Made by a program: the position numbers and the translations under genes. Positions 8,373-15,883 of a DNA stretch of 32,440 nucleotides are shown here, piece by piece. Below the pieces are notes generated by a model that was not told where the DNA came from, made no database searches, and worked only from the letters and a program-made list of their open reading frames with translations. This stretch comes from Lachnospiraceae bacterium (lineage in GTDB: Bacteria > Bacillota > Clostridia > Lachnospirales > Lachnospiraceae): the NCBI GenBank assembly GCA_017448245.1, contig JAFSLV010000028.1:1-32440 (forward strand), written 5' to 3'. Every line of letters starts with the position of its first letter. The first letter of the stretch is position 1.

Positions 8373-9122
8373 TTACGCATACGGCATATTCATCTGCGGA
8401 TGATAGGCATAGATCTCGCGGAACACTTCATCCACGCTCTTTCCGTTTTCTTTGCGGACCGCCTCCGCGCTGTTGTACAACGCGACCATCCCGTCCTTTA
8501 AAAAGAGCACGTCATCGAGCACCTGCTCGACATCGGCAATCAGATGCGTCGAGATGATGACGGTCGCCTGCGGATTGCGGTTCTGGATGATGGTATTGAG
8601 GATATAATCGCGTGTCGCGGGATCGACGCCGGCGATCGGCTCATCCAGCAGATAGAGCCAGGACTGACGGCTCATGACGAGGATCAGCTGCACCTTTTCG
8701 CGATTGCCCTTGGACAGTGTCTTGAATCTTTTTTTCGGATCGATGCCGAGGTCCGAGAGCATGCGCTGTGCGCGCGCCTCGTCAAAGTCCTCAAAAAAAG
8801 AACGAAACATCCGGCAGGCGTCATGAAACGTCATGTCACCGTCCAGAAAATTCCGATCCGGCAGATACGATACGACCCGCTTGGAATCGAGCCCGGGCTT
8901 TCGCCCGCCGATCAGGATCTCGCCCGCTGTGGGCTTGAGCAGTCCCGCCGCGAGCTTGATCAGCGTTGTTTTTCCCGATCCGTTGGGCCCTAAGAGCCCC
9001 AGAATCCGCCCCTGCGCCACCGCAAAGCTGATGCCCTGCAGCGCCGGCTGTGCGTCGTATACCTTGCGCAGCGTATGGCACTCCAGGATCGGCGGATATT
9101 CCTGCATATTCTGTTCCGTCAT
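8373..9122 (-). CDS. ABC transporter ATP-binding protein
   Basis: The nucleotide-binding subunit (249 residues) for the adjacent permease. Walker A GPNGSGKT is at 45-52, the signature LSKGN at 136-140 (a variant of LSGGQ that is frequent in this export subfamily), Walker B LYLLDEP with D160/E161, D-loop GVDP, and H-loop His193 in STHLIADVE. It starts with GGGGGG-type ribosome site 6 bases upstream. It is the first gene of the eight-gene minus run and is preceded by its own extended -10 promoter and an inverted repeat. Substrate unknown. Confidence 0.95.
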   Translation of the reverse strand: MTEQNMQEYPPILECHTLRKVYDAQPALQGISFAVAQGRILGLLGPNGSGKTTLIKLAAGLLKPTAGEILIGGRKPGLDSKRVVSYLPDRNFLDGDMTFHDACRMFRSFFEDFDEARAQRMLSDLGIDPKKRFKTLSKGNREKVQLILVMSRQSWLYLLDEPIAGVDPATRDYILNTIIQNRNPQATVIISTHLIADVEQVLDDVLFLKDGMVALYNSAEAVRKENGKSVDEVFREIYAYHPQMNMPYA

Positions 9123-9140
9123 GCTTTCCCCCCTCTCACG

Positions 9141-9176
9141 AAAAACCTGCTCCGTAACCGCAAAGAACAGGTTCTT
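9141..9176 (-). promoter_or_regulatory. Inverted repeat / palindromic operator candidate in the ABC operon leader
   Basis: Plus-strand AAGAAC-AG-GTTCTT (9163-9176) is a perfect 6+2+6 palindrome covering the predicted transcription start. Its right arm also pairs with AAAAACCTG (9141-9149) over 9 bases, one of them G-U in RNA, with an 18-base loop. It could be a repressor site or a leader hairpin ending in U residues. Either reading is inference. Confidence 0.4.
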
Positions 9177-9178
9177 CT

Positions 9179-9187
9179 ATTATAACA
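9179..9187 (-). promoter_or_regulatory. Extended -10 promoter of the ABC/tsa/ligA operon
   Basis: On the minus strand TG-T-TATAAT (9187 to 9179) is a perfect extended -10 element. No convincing -35 box is seen at 16-18 bases upstream. The transcript should begin near 9172, about 50 bases before the ATPase start codon. Confidence 0.65.
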
Positions 9188-9238
9188 TGATTTTACAATG
9201 CATGTGCGGAGGGGTAAAAGCAGACAAAAACGCGCACG

Positions 9239-9895
9239 TCAGCCCAGGACGTACACAAACATCACGATAAAATGGCAGATGCTGCCGCCCATGACGAAGA
9301 GATGAAAGATCTCGTGCGAGCCGAAATTCTTATGCCGCGCGTTAAACAGAGGCAGCTTCAGTGCGTAGACGACGCCGCCGATCGTATAGACGATGCCGCC
9401 GGCCAGAAGCCACAAAAAGGCCGCCGCGGGAAGCGTCCGGTAGAGCTCCCCGATGACGGGCACGCAAAACCAGCCGAGCGCGATATAGATAATGGAAGAA
9501 AACCATTTGGGGCAGGTCACCCAGCACATTTTTAACAGCATGCCGCCCAGCGCGACACTCCATACCGCAATGAACAGCGGCACACCGCTTGTGCGCGGCA
9601 GGACCAGCAGCGTCACCGGGGTATAGGTCCCCGCGATCAGCACAAAGATCATCATGTGATCGATCTTTCGAAAGATCCGGAGCGCCCTTCCCCGGAGATT
9701 GACCGAGTGGTAGGCTGTCGAGGCGCCGTAGAGCAGCATCATGCTAAAGATAAAGACCGCCATGGCCCATACCGCGGCATGACTCTTTCCCACCGCGCGG
9801 ATGAGCAACGGCACCGACGCGATCTGCGCCATCAAAAGCGCGATAAAATGCGTCAGTGCACTGCCGGGTTCACGTATCGTAATATTCCATGGCAT
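9239..9895 (-). CDS. Hemolysin III / PAQR family membrane protein
   Basis: A 218-residue seven-helix membrane protein of the HlyIII/PAQR family (YqfA/TrhA type). Family residues are visible: STAYHS at the end of TM2 (about 59-64), RKIDHMMIF at TM3 (about 76-84), and HEIFHLFVMGGSICHF in TM7 (about 196-211), which together give the Ser/Asp/His metal site of PAQR proteins. In bacteria the family is linked to membrane lipid and energy homeostasis; haemolytic activity is not implied by sequence. A clear AAAGGAG lies 8 bases before the ATG. It is monocistronic and divergent from the HD-GYP gene. Confidence 0.93.
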   Translation of the reverse strand: MPWNITIREPGSALTHFIALLMAQIASVPLLIRAVGKSHAAVWAMAVFIFSMMLLYGASTAYHSVNLRGRALRIFRKIDHMMIFVLIAGTYTPVTLLVLPRTSGVPLFIAVWSVALGGMLLKMCWVTCPKWFSSIIYIALGWFCVPVIGELYRTLPAAAFLWLLAGGIVYTIGGVVYALKLPLFNARHKNFGSHEIFHLFVMGGSICHFIVMFVYVLG

Positions 9896-9944
9896 ATTGT
9901 ATACTCCTTTATGTGGTTTTTATTACTACATCATGCATATGCCT

Positions 9945-9973
9945 ATATTACATCACGTGTCGCGGCTTGTCAA
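9945..9973 (-). promoter_or_regulatory. Sigma-A-type promoter of the hemolysin III gene
   Basis: On the minus strand a perfect TTGACA (9968-9973) and TAATAT (9945-9950) are separated by 17 bases. The leader would be about 43 bases long with a good ribosome site. Confidence 0.8.
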
Positions 9974-10068
9974 GAGGCGTAAAGACTTCCGCGCAAGGTG
10001 GTTGTCATGCCGTCCGGTGAGCATATGCAGCACCTCAGCAGGCGGCCTTCGCGCACCCCGGCGTTTTG

Positions 10069-10077
10069 TGATATGAT
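10069..10077 (+). promoter_or_regulatory. Extended -10 promoter abutting the HD-GYP start codon
   Basis: TG-A-TATGAT (10069-10077) ends six bases before the ATG at 10084. No -35 match was found 16-18 bases upstream. With normal spacing the first transcribed base is at or next to the A of ATG, so the mRNA would lack a leader and a ribosome site. Confidence 0.55.
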
Positions 10078-10083
10078 AGATAT

Positions 10084-11184
10084 ATGCGACGACTTTTGAC
10101 CAAACAGCTCCGCCCCGGCATGGTCCTCGGCGAGGCCATCTTCTCGATGGACAACGAGGAGCTCGTCATCCCCAAGGGATCGGTGCTGGACGAAAAACTG
10201 ATTTCCAAGCTGCTCCTGCAGACCGCGATTGCCGTGCGCATCGAGGACGATGATATCACGGACGACACCGAGGAGCTCCTCGAAGAGGCGCACGCGGACG
10301 GCAGGGAGCCCTCCCATGCGGAAAAACTGCGCGCGACGCCCGAATTCAAACAGTTTCGCAGGGATTTCGAGGAGACCTTTTCCGATTTCGGCAACCGCAT
10401 CAACGATGTCATCACCGGCAATGAGGACCTGCATCCGGAAGAGATCACCGAGCCCGTCATGAATCTGATCGACAGCACGACGGGGCCGAGCGGTCTCTTT
10501 GATATGCTGCATTCGCTGAGGCAATATTCGGACGAGACCTATGCGCACTCCGTCAATGTCGCGCTGATCGCCAATGCCATCGGGCAGTGGCTGAAACTCC
10601 CGGAAAAAGACCTCACGGTGCTGACACAGGCGGGTCTTTTGCATGACATCGGCAAGCTCGTCGTGCCGCAGGACATCATCGGCAAGCCGTCCAGGCTCAC
10701 CGACGAGGAATACCGCACGATCCAGCAGCACGCGGCCAAGGGCTACGAGCTGGTCAGGGATAAAAAAATCGACCCCCGCATCAAGGCGGCGATCCTCATG
10801 CATCACGAGCGCTGCGACGGCACGGGTTATCCCGCCCATCTGCAGGCCGCCCGGATCGATCCCTTTGCCAAATACGTGGCGATTGCGGATGTCTATGACG
10901 CAATCACGTCCGCCAGGGTCTACCGCGGCCCTTTGTGCCCCTTTGTCGCGATCGAGCTGATGGAGAGCGAAGGCCTGCAAAAATACGACACGCAGGCGAT
11001 CATGACCTTTTTGTCCAACGTCGTCAACGTCTATCTCTTTAACCGCGTGCGCTTAAACGACGGTTCCGAAGGAGATATCATCTATATCAACCGCGACCAT
11101 TTTGCCAGGCCCACCGTCCGCATCGACGGGGAATATGTCGACCTCGTAAAAACGCCCGATCTGCATATCGAGACCATCATCTAA
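10084..11184 (+). CDS. HD-GYP domain cyclic-di-GMP phosphodiesterase
   Basis: A cytoplasmic hydrolase of 366 residues expected to degrade cyclic-di-GMP. The N-terminus (LRPGMVLGEAIFS ... VIPKGSVLDEKLI, 9-40) is the domain that commonly precedes HD-GYP in Firmicutes. The HD-GYP domain runs about 140-320: His155, HDIGK at 187-191, His216, HH at 240-241, and the GYP signature DGTGYP at 245-250; all metal ligands expected for activity are present. No transmembrane or receiver domain is visible. The start fits the family N-terminus, but no Shine-Dalgarno precedes it and a -10 box lies directly upstream. It could link to motility control together with the SigD-type chemoreceptor, but this is inference. 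Confidence 0.93.
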   Translation: MRRLLTKQLRPGMVLGEAIFSMDNEELVIPKGSVLDEKLISKLLLQTAIAVRIEDDDITDDTEELLEEAHADGREPSHAEKLRATPEFKQFRRDFEETFSDFGNRINDVITGNEDLHPEEITEPVMNLIDSTTGPSGLFDMLHSLRQYSDETYAHSVNVALIANAIGQWLKLPEKDLTVLTQAGLLHDIGKLVVPQDIIGKPSRLTDEEYRTIQQHAAKGYELVRDKKIDPRIKAAILMHHERCDGTGYPAHLQAARIDPFAKYVAIADVYDAITSARVYRGPLCPFVAIELMESEGLQKYDTQAIMTFLSNVVNVYLFNRVRLNDGSEGDIIYINRDHFARPTVRIDGEYVDLVKTPDLHIETII

Positions 11185-11206
11185 AGTATCAAAAAATCCC
11201 CCCTCG

Positions 11207-11234
11207 TTAAAACAGCTCCCGCCGCCGATATAAA
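11207..11234 (+). promoter_or_regulatory. Possible promoter for the small membrane protein gene
   Basis: TTAAAA (11207-11212), 16 bases, TATAAA (11229-11234), giving 4/6 and 5/6 matches to the sigma-A consensus. It lies in the 115-base gap after the HD-GYP gene. Read-through from upstream is an alternative, as no terminator is seen in the gap. Confidence 0.35.
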
Positions 11235-11299
11235 AGGCAGTTCGGGAAGACTGTAGGGAAGACTGATTTCATCAAATCTGAAGAGGGGAGGGATCCGTT

Positions 11300-11692
11300 A
11301 TGCCCGGAACATTGAGAAAAGCCACCACCATCAAGGCATTGATCAACCTGGTCAACACCGTTATCTTTGGCATTGCGTTCGGCGGCATCGCCCTGTCCCT
11401 GTTTTTCTTTGCGCCGGGACGGCTCGTGGGCGCCAGATGCACGGTTCTCATCGTCTCCTGCATCGTACTGCTGGTGACGTCCTCGCACTTTTCGCGCCGC
11501 AAAAGAATGTCGCTCAGACTGCCGCTGCTCCTGCTCGGCCTTGCCGGTGCCCTGTTCATCGTCTGGGGCAGTTACGTGGTCTCGTCGTACGTCCTCTTTG
11601 CAAAGGGCGGCCTGACCGCGCTGCAGACCGGTGCGCAGTTTGCGCTGTTCGGCATCCTGACCGTCGTCACCGCATCGTTTGCGAGAAAATAA
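11300..11692 (+). CDS. Small four-helix membrane protein of unknown function
   Basis: A 130-residue protein that I do not recognise. It has four likely membrane helices (about 18-38, 45-62, 72-92 and 100-124) separated by short basic loops (RRKR at about 66-69 and R/K at both ends). There is no signal peptide cleavage site and no catalytic motif. A GGGGAGGG ribosome site lies 7-9 bases before the ATG, and codon use resembles the neighbours, so it looks like a real gene. It ends only 3 bases from the end of convergent murA, with no hairpin between. Function unknown. Confidence 0.7.
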   Translation: MPGTLRKATTIKALINLVNTVIFGIAFGGIALSLFFFAPGRLVGARCTVLIVSCIVLLVTSSHFSRRKRMSLRLPLLLLGLAGALFIVWGSYVVSSYVLFAKGGLTALQTGAQFALFGILTVVTASFARK

Positions 11693-11695
11693 AGA

Positions 11696-12994
11696 TCACG
11701 CGTATTTGAGACGGAATTTTTGCAGTTCGCGCTCTTCTTCGACCTTCTCGATCTGTGCGCCGAGCGCACGGAGCTTGCCGGGAAAGTCTTCATAGCCGCG
11801 TTCCACATAATTGATATTGGAGACCGTCGAGATCCCTTCCGCCATGAGTCCGGCGATGACGAGGGCCGCGCCCGCACGCAGGTCCGGCGCCACGATCTGT
11901 GCCCCGGTGAGCTGCTCGCGTCCCGAGACGATCGCGGTCGAACCCTCGACCTTGATCACCGCTCCCATCTTGGTGAGCTCGTCGACGTATTTGAAACGGT
12001 TTTCAAAAATGGATTCCGTGACGATCGAGATGCCGCTCGCAAGCGACAGCGCCGTCGTGATCTGCGGCTGCAGATCGGTCGGAAAACCGGGATACGGCAG
12101 GGTCTTTACATGGGTCGCATTGAGACGCTTGGTCGCCGACACGCGCACCATGTCATCCGATTCGCGGATCTGGCAGCCGATTTCCGCCAGCTTGGCACTG
12201 ATGGATTCAAGATGCTTGGGGATCACGTTTTTGATCGTGATATCGCCGTGCGTGGCGGCCGCCGCCATCATAAAGGTCCCCGCCTCGATCTGGTCGGGAA
12301 TGATCGCGTAACGCGTGCCGTGCAGCTTCTGTACACCCTTGATGCGGATCACGTCGGTACCCGCGCCGCGGATGCTCGCTCCCATGCTGTTGAGGAAGTT
12401 GGCCAGATCGACGACATGCGGCTCTCTCGCCGCGTTTTCGATCGTCGTCTTTCCCTCCGCCATCGCGGCCGCCATCATGACATTGATCGTGGCGCCGACC
12501 GACACGACGTCGAGATAGATATGTGCGCCCGAGAGCCGGTCCGCCCGTGCGGTAAAAATGCCGTGATTGATATCGACATCCGCTCCCAGTGCGGAAAATC
12601 CCTTGATATGCTGGTCGATCGGGCGCAGACCGATATTGCATCCGCCGGGAAGCGGGACGCCCGCACTCTTGTACTTGCCCAGCAGTGCGCCGATCAGATA
12701 ATAGGACGCCCGGATCTTTTTGATCGACTCGTTTTCGATGGAATGGTTTCTGGCCCGCGCGGCGTTGATCTTGACGGTATTGGTGCCGGTCCTTACCACC
12801 GTCACGCCGATCGATTCGATGGCCTGCATGAGTACCTGCGTATCACGCACATCCGGCACGTTTTCGATCTCGACTGTCTCATCCGTCATCACGGAAGCCG
12901 CCAGAATCGGCAGCGCCGCGTTTTTGGCTCCGCCGATCGTGACTTCCCCCGACAGCGGCACGCCCCCTTTGATCACATACTGTTCCATATTCAC
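11696..12994 (-). CDS. murA: UDP-N-acetylglucosamine 1-carboxyvinyltransferase MurA
   Basis: Catalyses the first committed step of peptidoglycan synthesis, transferring enolpyruvate from PEP to UDP-GlcNAc. It has 432 residues, near the usual 420. Substrate-binding KNAALP is at 24-29, and the catalytic loop PGGCNIG has the fosfomycin-target cysteine C119. The GTG at 12994 is chosen as start because AGAGGA lies 8 bases upstream; the ATG two codons later would have 14 bases of spacing. It has its own promoter in the gap after the M23 peptidase gene. Many Clostridia carry two MurA paralogues, so whether this is MurA1 or MurA2/MurZ is not resolved. Confidence 0.96.
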   Translation of the reverse strand: MNMEQYVIKGGVPLSGEVTIGGAKNAALPILAASVMTDETVEIENVPDVRDTQVLMQAIESIGVTVVRTGTNTVKINAARARNHSIENESIKKIRASYYLIGALLGKYKSAGVPLPGGCNIGLRPIDQHIKGFSALGADVDINHGIFTARADRLSGAHIYLDVVSVGATINVMMAAAMAEGKTTIENAAREPHVVDLANFLNSMGASIRGAGTDVIRIKGVQKLHGTRYAIIPDQIEAGTFMMAAAATHGDITIKNVIPKHLESISAKLAEIGCQIRESDDMVRVSATKRLNATHVKTLPYPGFPTDLQPQITTALSLASGISIVTESIFENRFKYVDELTKMGAVIKVEGSTAIVSGREQLTGAQIVAPDLRAGAALVIAGLMAEGISTVSNINYVERGYEDFPGKLRALGAQIEKVEEERELQKFRLKYA

Positions 12995-13041
12995 TATATC
13001 TATCCTCTTCCCCGTTTTTTTATCAATATCTTGTGATTTTT

Positions 13042-13070
13042 ATGATAACAAATGTACGTTATTTTGTCAA
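13042..13070 (-). promoter_or_regulatory. Sigma-A-type promoter of murA
   Basis: On the minus strand a perfect TTGACA (13065-13070), 17 bases, then TATCAT (13042-13047; 5/6 match). The leader would be about 40 bases. This makes murA an independent unit from the wall operon upstream of it. Confidence 0.8.
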
Positions 13071-13087
13071 TCCGGGCCTCCGGGCCG

Positions 13088-14650
13088 CTACCATTCGATG
13101 ATATCGAGCGGATTGACCGCCTGCCCGCCGATGCGGATCTCAAAGTGCACGTGCGGTCCCGTGGAATCGCCGGTCGAACCGGACAATCCGATACGGTCGA
13201 GCTGGTTGACATAGTCGCCCACGCTCACGAGCACGCGCGACATATGCGCGTAGCGCGTCTCCCTGCCGTCCGGATGCCGGATATATACCGCGTATCCGTA
13301 GCCGCCCAGCCATCCGGCCTGCGTAACCACGCCGCCGCAGGAAGCAAAGATCGAGGTACCCGTCGGGCATCCCCAGTCGACACCCGCATGGAACGCCCCC
13401 GCGCGTCCGTACAGCACGCGGTATCCGAAGCCCGAGGTCAGTACGCCTCCCGAGATCGGTTTGACATAGGTCGGACGCACCTTGGTGCCGCGCTCGACGA
13501 TCATCGCCACCGCTTCCCGGTCGACCTCTTCCTTGATGATCTCCCGGTTGATCACCGTGCCGTCCGCGTAGGTCGTCAGCGCGATGATCCTGCGATGTCC
13601 CGTCACCCCCTGCCGCAGGACCCTCGTTTCATCCTGATACCAGTCGTCGTTGTCGACATACTCGGTCGGCAGGTTAAAATTTTCCTCGACATATTCTTCC
13701 AGTGTATAGGTCACCGAAAGCAGGGGCTCCGGTACCGTCACGATCAGCTCGTCCTGCGGACGGATCGTCGGATTGGCTCCGGTCAGCATCGGATTCATCG
13801 CGACCAGATCCTCGACCGTGAGATCAAAATTGTCGGCGATGACGGAGAGCGTATCCCCGCGCACCACCTCGTAGATCTTGTTGGTCTCCGTATCCTTGGT
13901 CACCTCGCTGATCGCCTGATCGACGGGGGTGAGTTCCTCCGCCGGCAGCCAGCTCTCGACGATCTCCACCTTGTCGGTGAGATTGATCGAGGTCAGACCC
14001 AGATCAAACGCCTCAAAATCCAGTTCCTCCGGCGAAGGCTCAGCCGCGTTAAAGGTCTCCTGCATCGCCGCGTCAAATCCCGCACGCATCAGCCCTTCGC
14101 CGAGTTCTTCCATTGCGTGCTCCCGTTCCACGATCGAGGCGGTCAGCACGTTGATCTCCCGCGTGGGATCCGGTGACAGCGCGACCGCGTATTCATCCTC
14201 CTCGTCGATCCTGCGCTTGGAGGCAAAGACGAGCTCGTATACCTCGTCCATCGACGCGAGGTTGACCGCGTATTCGTTGATCTTGACGGTATAGGAGCGG
14301 TTGAGCGTCGCCCTTCTTGCGTCCGTCAGCGCCTGCGTCATCCGTGCGATGACCTGGTCCTCGTCGTCGACCTTGCCGAACACCGCGTAGCGGCTTTCGA
14401 CGTACAGCGTCGCATCCGCCAGAATCATGTCCGTCGATTCCATCGACAGGTTGCGCCTGGCTTCCTGCAGGCAGTCGCGCACCTGCGCGCGCGTCTCGAG
14501 TGCGCCGACCTCGACATCATTGAGCCGGACCACATAATAATTGTCGTCCGCATTGGTGACCGGCGTATAAGAGGGCATCGCCAGCAGCCAGATCACTGCG
14601 GCCGCGCCCACACCCACGATAAAACTCAGTAAAAAACGCTTCGAAGACAT
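13088..14650 (-). CDS. Membrane-anchored LysM / G5 / M23 peptidoglycan endopeptidase
   Basis: A cell-wall hydrolase of 520 residues. Order: an uncleaved signal anchor (about 5-25), an N-terminal region of about 230 residues with no clear domain (mixed alpha/beta, acidic), LysM wall-binding domain (about 258-306, KIYEVVRGDTLSVIADNF), G5 domain (about 310-390), and the LytM/M23 metallopeptidase domain. The zinc site is complete: His421 and Asp425 (HAGVDWG), His469, and His500/His502 (HVHFE). It therefore looks catalytically active, unlike EnvC/NlpD-type activators. It starts 2 bases past the stop of the coiled-coil gene with only a weak SD. It is the last gene of the LCP operon. Confidence 0.95.
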   Translation of the reverse strand: MSSKRFLLSFIVGVGAAAVIWLLAMPSYTPVTNADDNYYVVRLNDVEVGALETRAQVRDCLQEARRNLSMESTDMILADATLYVESRYAVFGKVDDEDQVIARMTQALTDARRATLNRSYTVKINEYAVNLASMDEVYELVFASKRRIDEEDEYAVALSPDPTREINVLTASIVEREHAMEELGEGLMRAGFDAAMQETFNAAEPSPEELDFEAFDLGLTSINLTDKVEIVESWLPAEELTPVDQAISEVTKDTETNKIYEVVRGDTLSVIADNFDLTVEDLVAMNPMLTGANPTIRPQDELIVTVPEPLLSVTYTLEEYVEENFNLPTEYVDNDDWYQDETRVLRQGVTGHRRIIALTTYADGTVINREIIKEEVDREAVAMIVERGTKVRPTYVKPISGGVLTSGFGYRVLYGRAGAFHAGVDWGCPTGTSIFASCGGVVTQAGWLGGYGYAVYIRHPDGRETRYAHMSRVLVSVGDYVNQLDRIGLSGSTGDSTGPHVHFEIRIGGQAVNPLDIIEW

Positions 14651-14652
14651 GC

Positions 14653-15225
14653 CTAAAACGTGATCCCCAGAAACAGCAGAATCGAAACGATCAGATTGGC
14701 AATGAGTCCGACAAGGATGATGATGGAAAGTGCGCTCTTGTCTTTTTCGTTACTCTCCTCTACCGCCTTTTCCACCTTGTTGATCCGCTCGTTTAAGAGT
14801 TTCATCTGCTGCGTCAGCGTATCCGTCTGACGCTTCAGACTGTCATCAAAATCTTCCGACTGTCTCTTCTGTACATTTTTCAGTTCCGTTGTCTGTTTCT
14901 TCTGTTCGTCACGGATGACCGCCTCGACATTGCGGTAGATGCGCACGCCCGTCTCGTGCGTGTGTCCCGACATATGCTCGTCGACATGGTCGAGCTTGTC
15001 GTGGAGCGTCGCGATCGCTTCCATGTTGCGGTCCGCCTGGTCCTTTAAGACATTGGTCTGGTCGCGCATGAGCCGCACCTGTTCCTGATAGTGCTCGCTC
15101 TGCTGCTTTAAGCGCTCGCTCTCGATCCTGAGCCGCTCGGTCTCCGCGGCCTCCGCCTTCTGGTTGGCCTTGATCAGTTCGGATGCAAGTGTTCTTTCCG
15201 ATGCGTTGTCATGCATTGTGTCCAT
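14653..15225 (-). CDS. Tail-anchored coiled-coil protein of unknown function
   Basis: A 190-residue protein without recognised domain. Residues about 5-160 are almost wholly charged heptad-like helix (K, E, Q, R, with L/I/V spacing), broken near 85-90 (MSGHTHETG), and the C-terminus (about 165-188) is a single strongly hydrophobic helix. This topology predicts a long cytoplasmic coiled coil held by a C-terminal membrane anchor. Its ATG lies inside the 3' end of the alarmone synthetase gene (17 shared bases) with AAGGA five bases upstream, so it is probably translationally coupled to it. The M23 peptidase gene follows within 3 bases. A scaffolding role tying the synthetase or wall enzymes to the membrane is only a hypothesis. 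Confidence 0.85.
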   Translation of the reverse strand: MDTMHDNASERTLASELIKANQKAEAAETERLRIESERLKQQSEHYQEQVRLMRDQTNVLKDQADRNMEAIATLHDKLDHVDEHMSGHTHETGVRIYRNVEAVIRDEQKKQTTELKNVQKRQSEDFDDSLKRQTDTLTQQMKLLNERINKVEKAVEESNEKDKSALSIIILVGLIANLIVSILLFLGITF

Positions 15226-15877
15226 CTGCGTCCTTCTCCTCGTCGTTTACGATCATCTTCTGGATCTCGTTGTTCAATTCCATCATGCGCAGGTCCAGCT
15301 CCGATACCATGCGTGCGCATTCCTTCAGTTCCGTGCCGATATGCTCCGGTGCCCTGCCTTCAAATTTGTACCGGATCTTATGCTCCAGCGACGCCCAGAA
15401 ATCCATGGCGACGGTCCGGATCTGCAATTCGATCCTGGCATCGATGATTTTGTCGGACAGATACACCGGTACCGCGATCACCATGTGATACGAGCGGTAT
15501 CCCGTTTCCTTCGGCTCCGTGATATAATCCTTGACCGCGATCACCTTGATGTCCGACTGGTTACTCACCATCTCCGCGATCTTGTAGATGTCCGAAGCAA
15601 ACGAGCAGATGATACGGAAGCCCGCGATGTCATTGACATATCTGACCATGTTTTCGATGGTCGCTTCGTATCCGTGCCGTTTGAGCTTTTTGACGATCGA
15701 CTCCGGACTCTTCAGTCTTCCCTTTGTATGCTCGATCGGGTTGTAGCGGTGGACCTGCTGGAACTCGTCGATCAGGATATCGATTTTGGTGCTGATCTGC
15801 TTCAAAGCCGCGCTGTACACCAGCGTGACTTCTTCCCAGGTACGCAGATCCGATTCGCTTCCGACTTTTAATTCCAC
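15209..15877 (-). CDS. relQ: Small alarmone synthetase, RelQ type (GTP pyrophosphokinase)
   Basis: Makes (p)ppGpp from ATP and GDP/GTP. At 222 residues it has a RelA/SpoT synthetase domain only, with no HD hydrolase, TGS or ACT domain, matching the SAS1/RelQ (YjbM) class. Motifs: EHTKGRLKSPESI (49-61), DIAGFRI with metal-binding Asp83, PKETGYRSYH (122-131), and IELQIRT with Glu150 (149-155), then FWASLEHK (160-167). The C-terminal helices typical of tetrameric RelQ are present. The start is GTG (15877) with GGAG 9 bases upstream, overlapping the end of the preceding glycosyltransferase. RelQ is normally controlled by transcription and allostery, so its position inside a wall operon is notable. 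Confidence 0.94.
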   Translation of the reverse strand: MELKVGSESDLRTWEEVTLVYSAALKQISTKIDILIDEFQQVHRYNPIEHTKGRLKSPESIVKKLKRHGYEATIENMVRYVNDIAGFRIICSFASDIYKIAEMVSNQSDIKVIAVKDYITEPKETGYRSYHMVIAVPVYLSDKIIDARIELQIRTVAMDFWASLEHKIRYKFEGRAPEHIGTELKECARMVSELDLRMMELNNEIQKMIVNDEEKDADGHNA

Positions 15878-15883
15878 CGTACT

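Noticed and set aside
9163-9176. The ABC-leader palindrome as a LexA (SOS) box
   Set aside because: The Gram-positive LexA box needs GAAC-N4-GTTC; here the spacer is two bases.
11720-13036. A 438-codon plus-strand open frame opposite murA
   Set aside because: It mirrors murA codons and even covers the murA promoter; no motif or SD.
13071-13087. GC-rich repeat after the M23 peptidase stop as a terminator
   Set aside because: The arms do not pair cleanly and no T-tract follows; murA's promoter -35 begins immediately.
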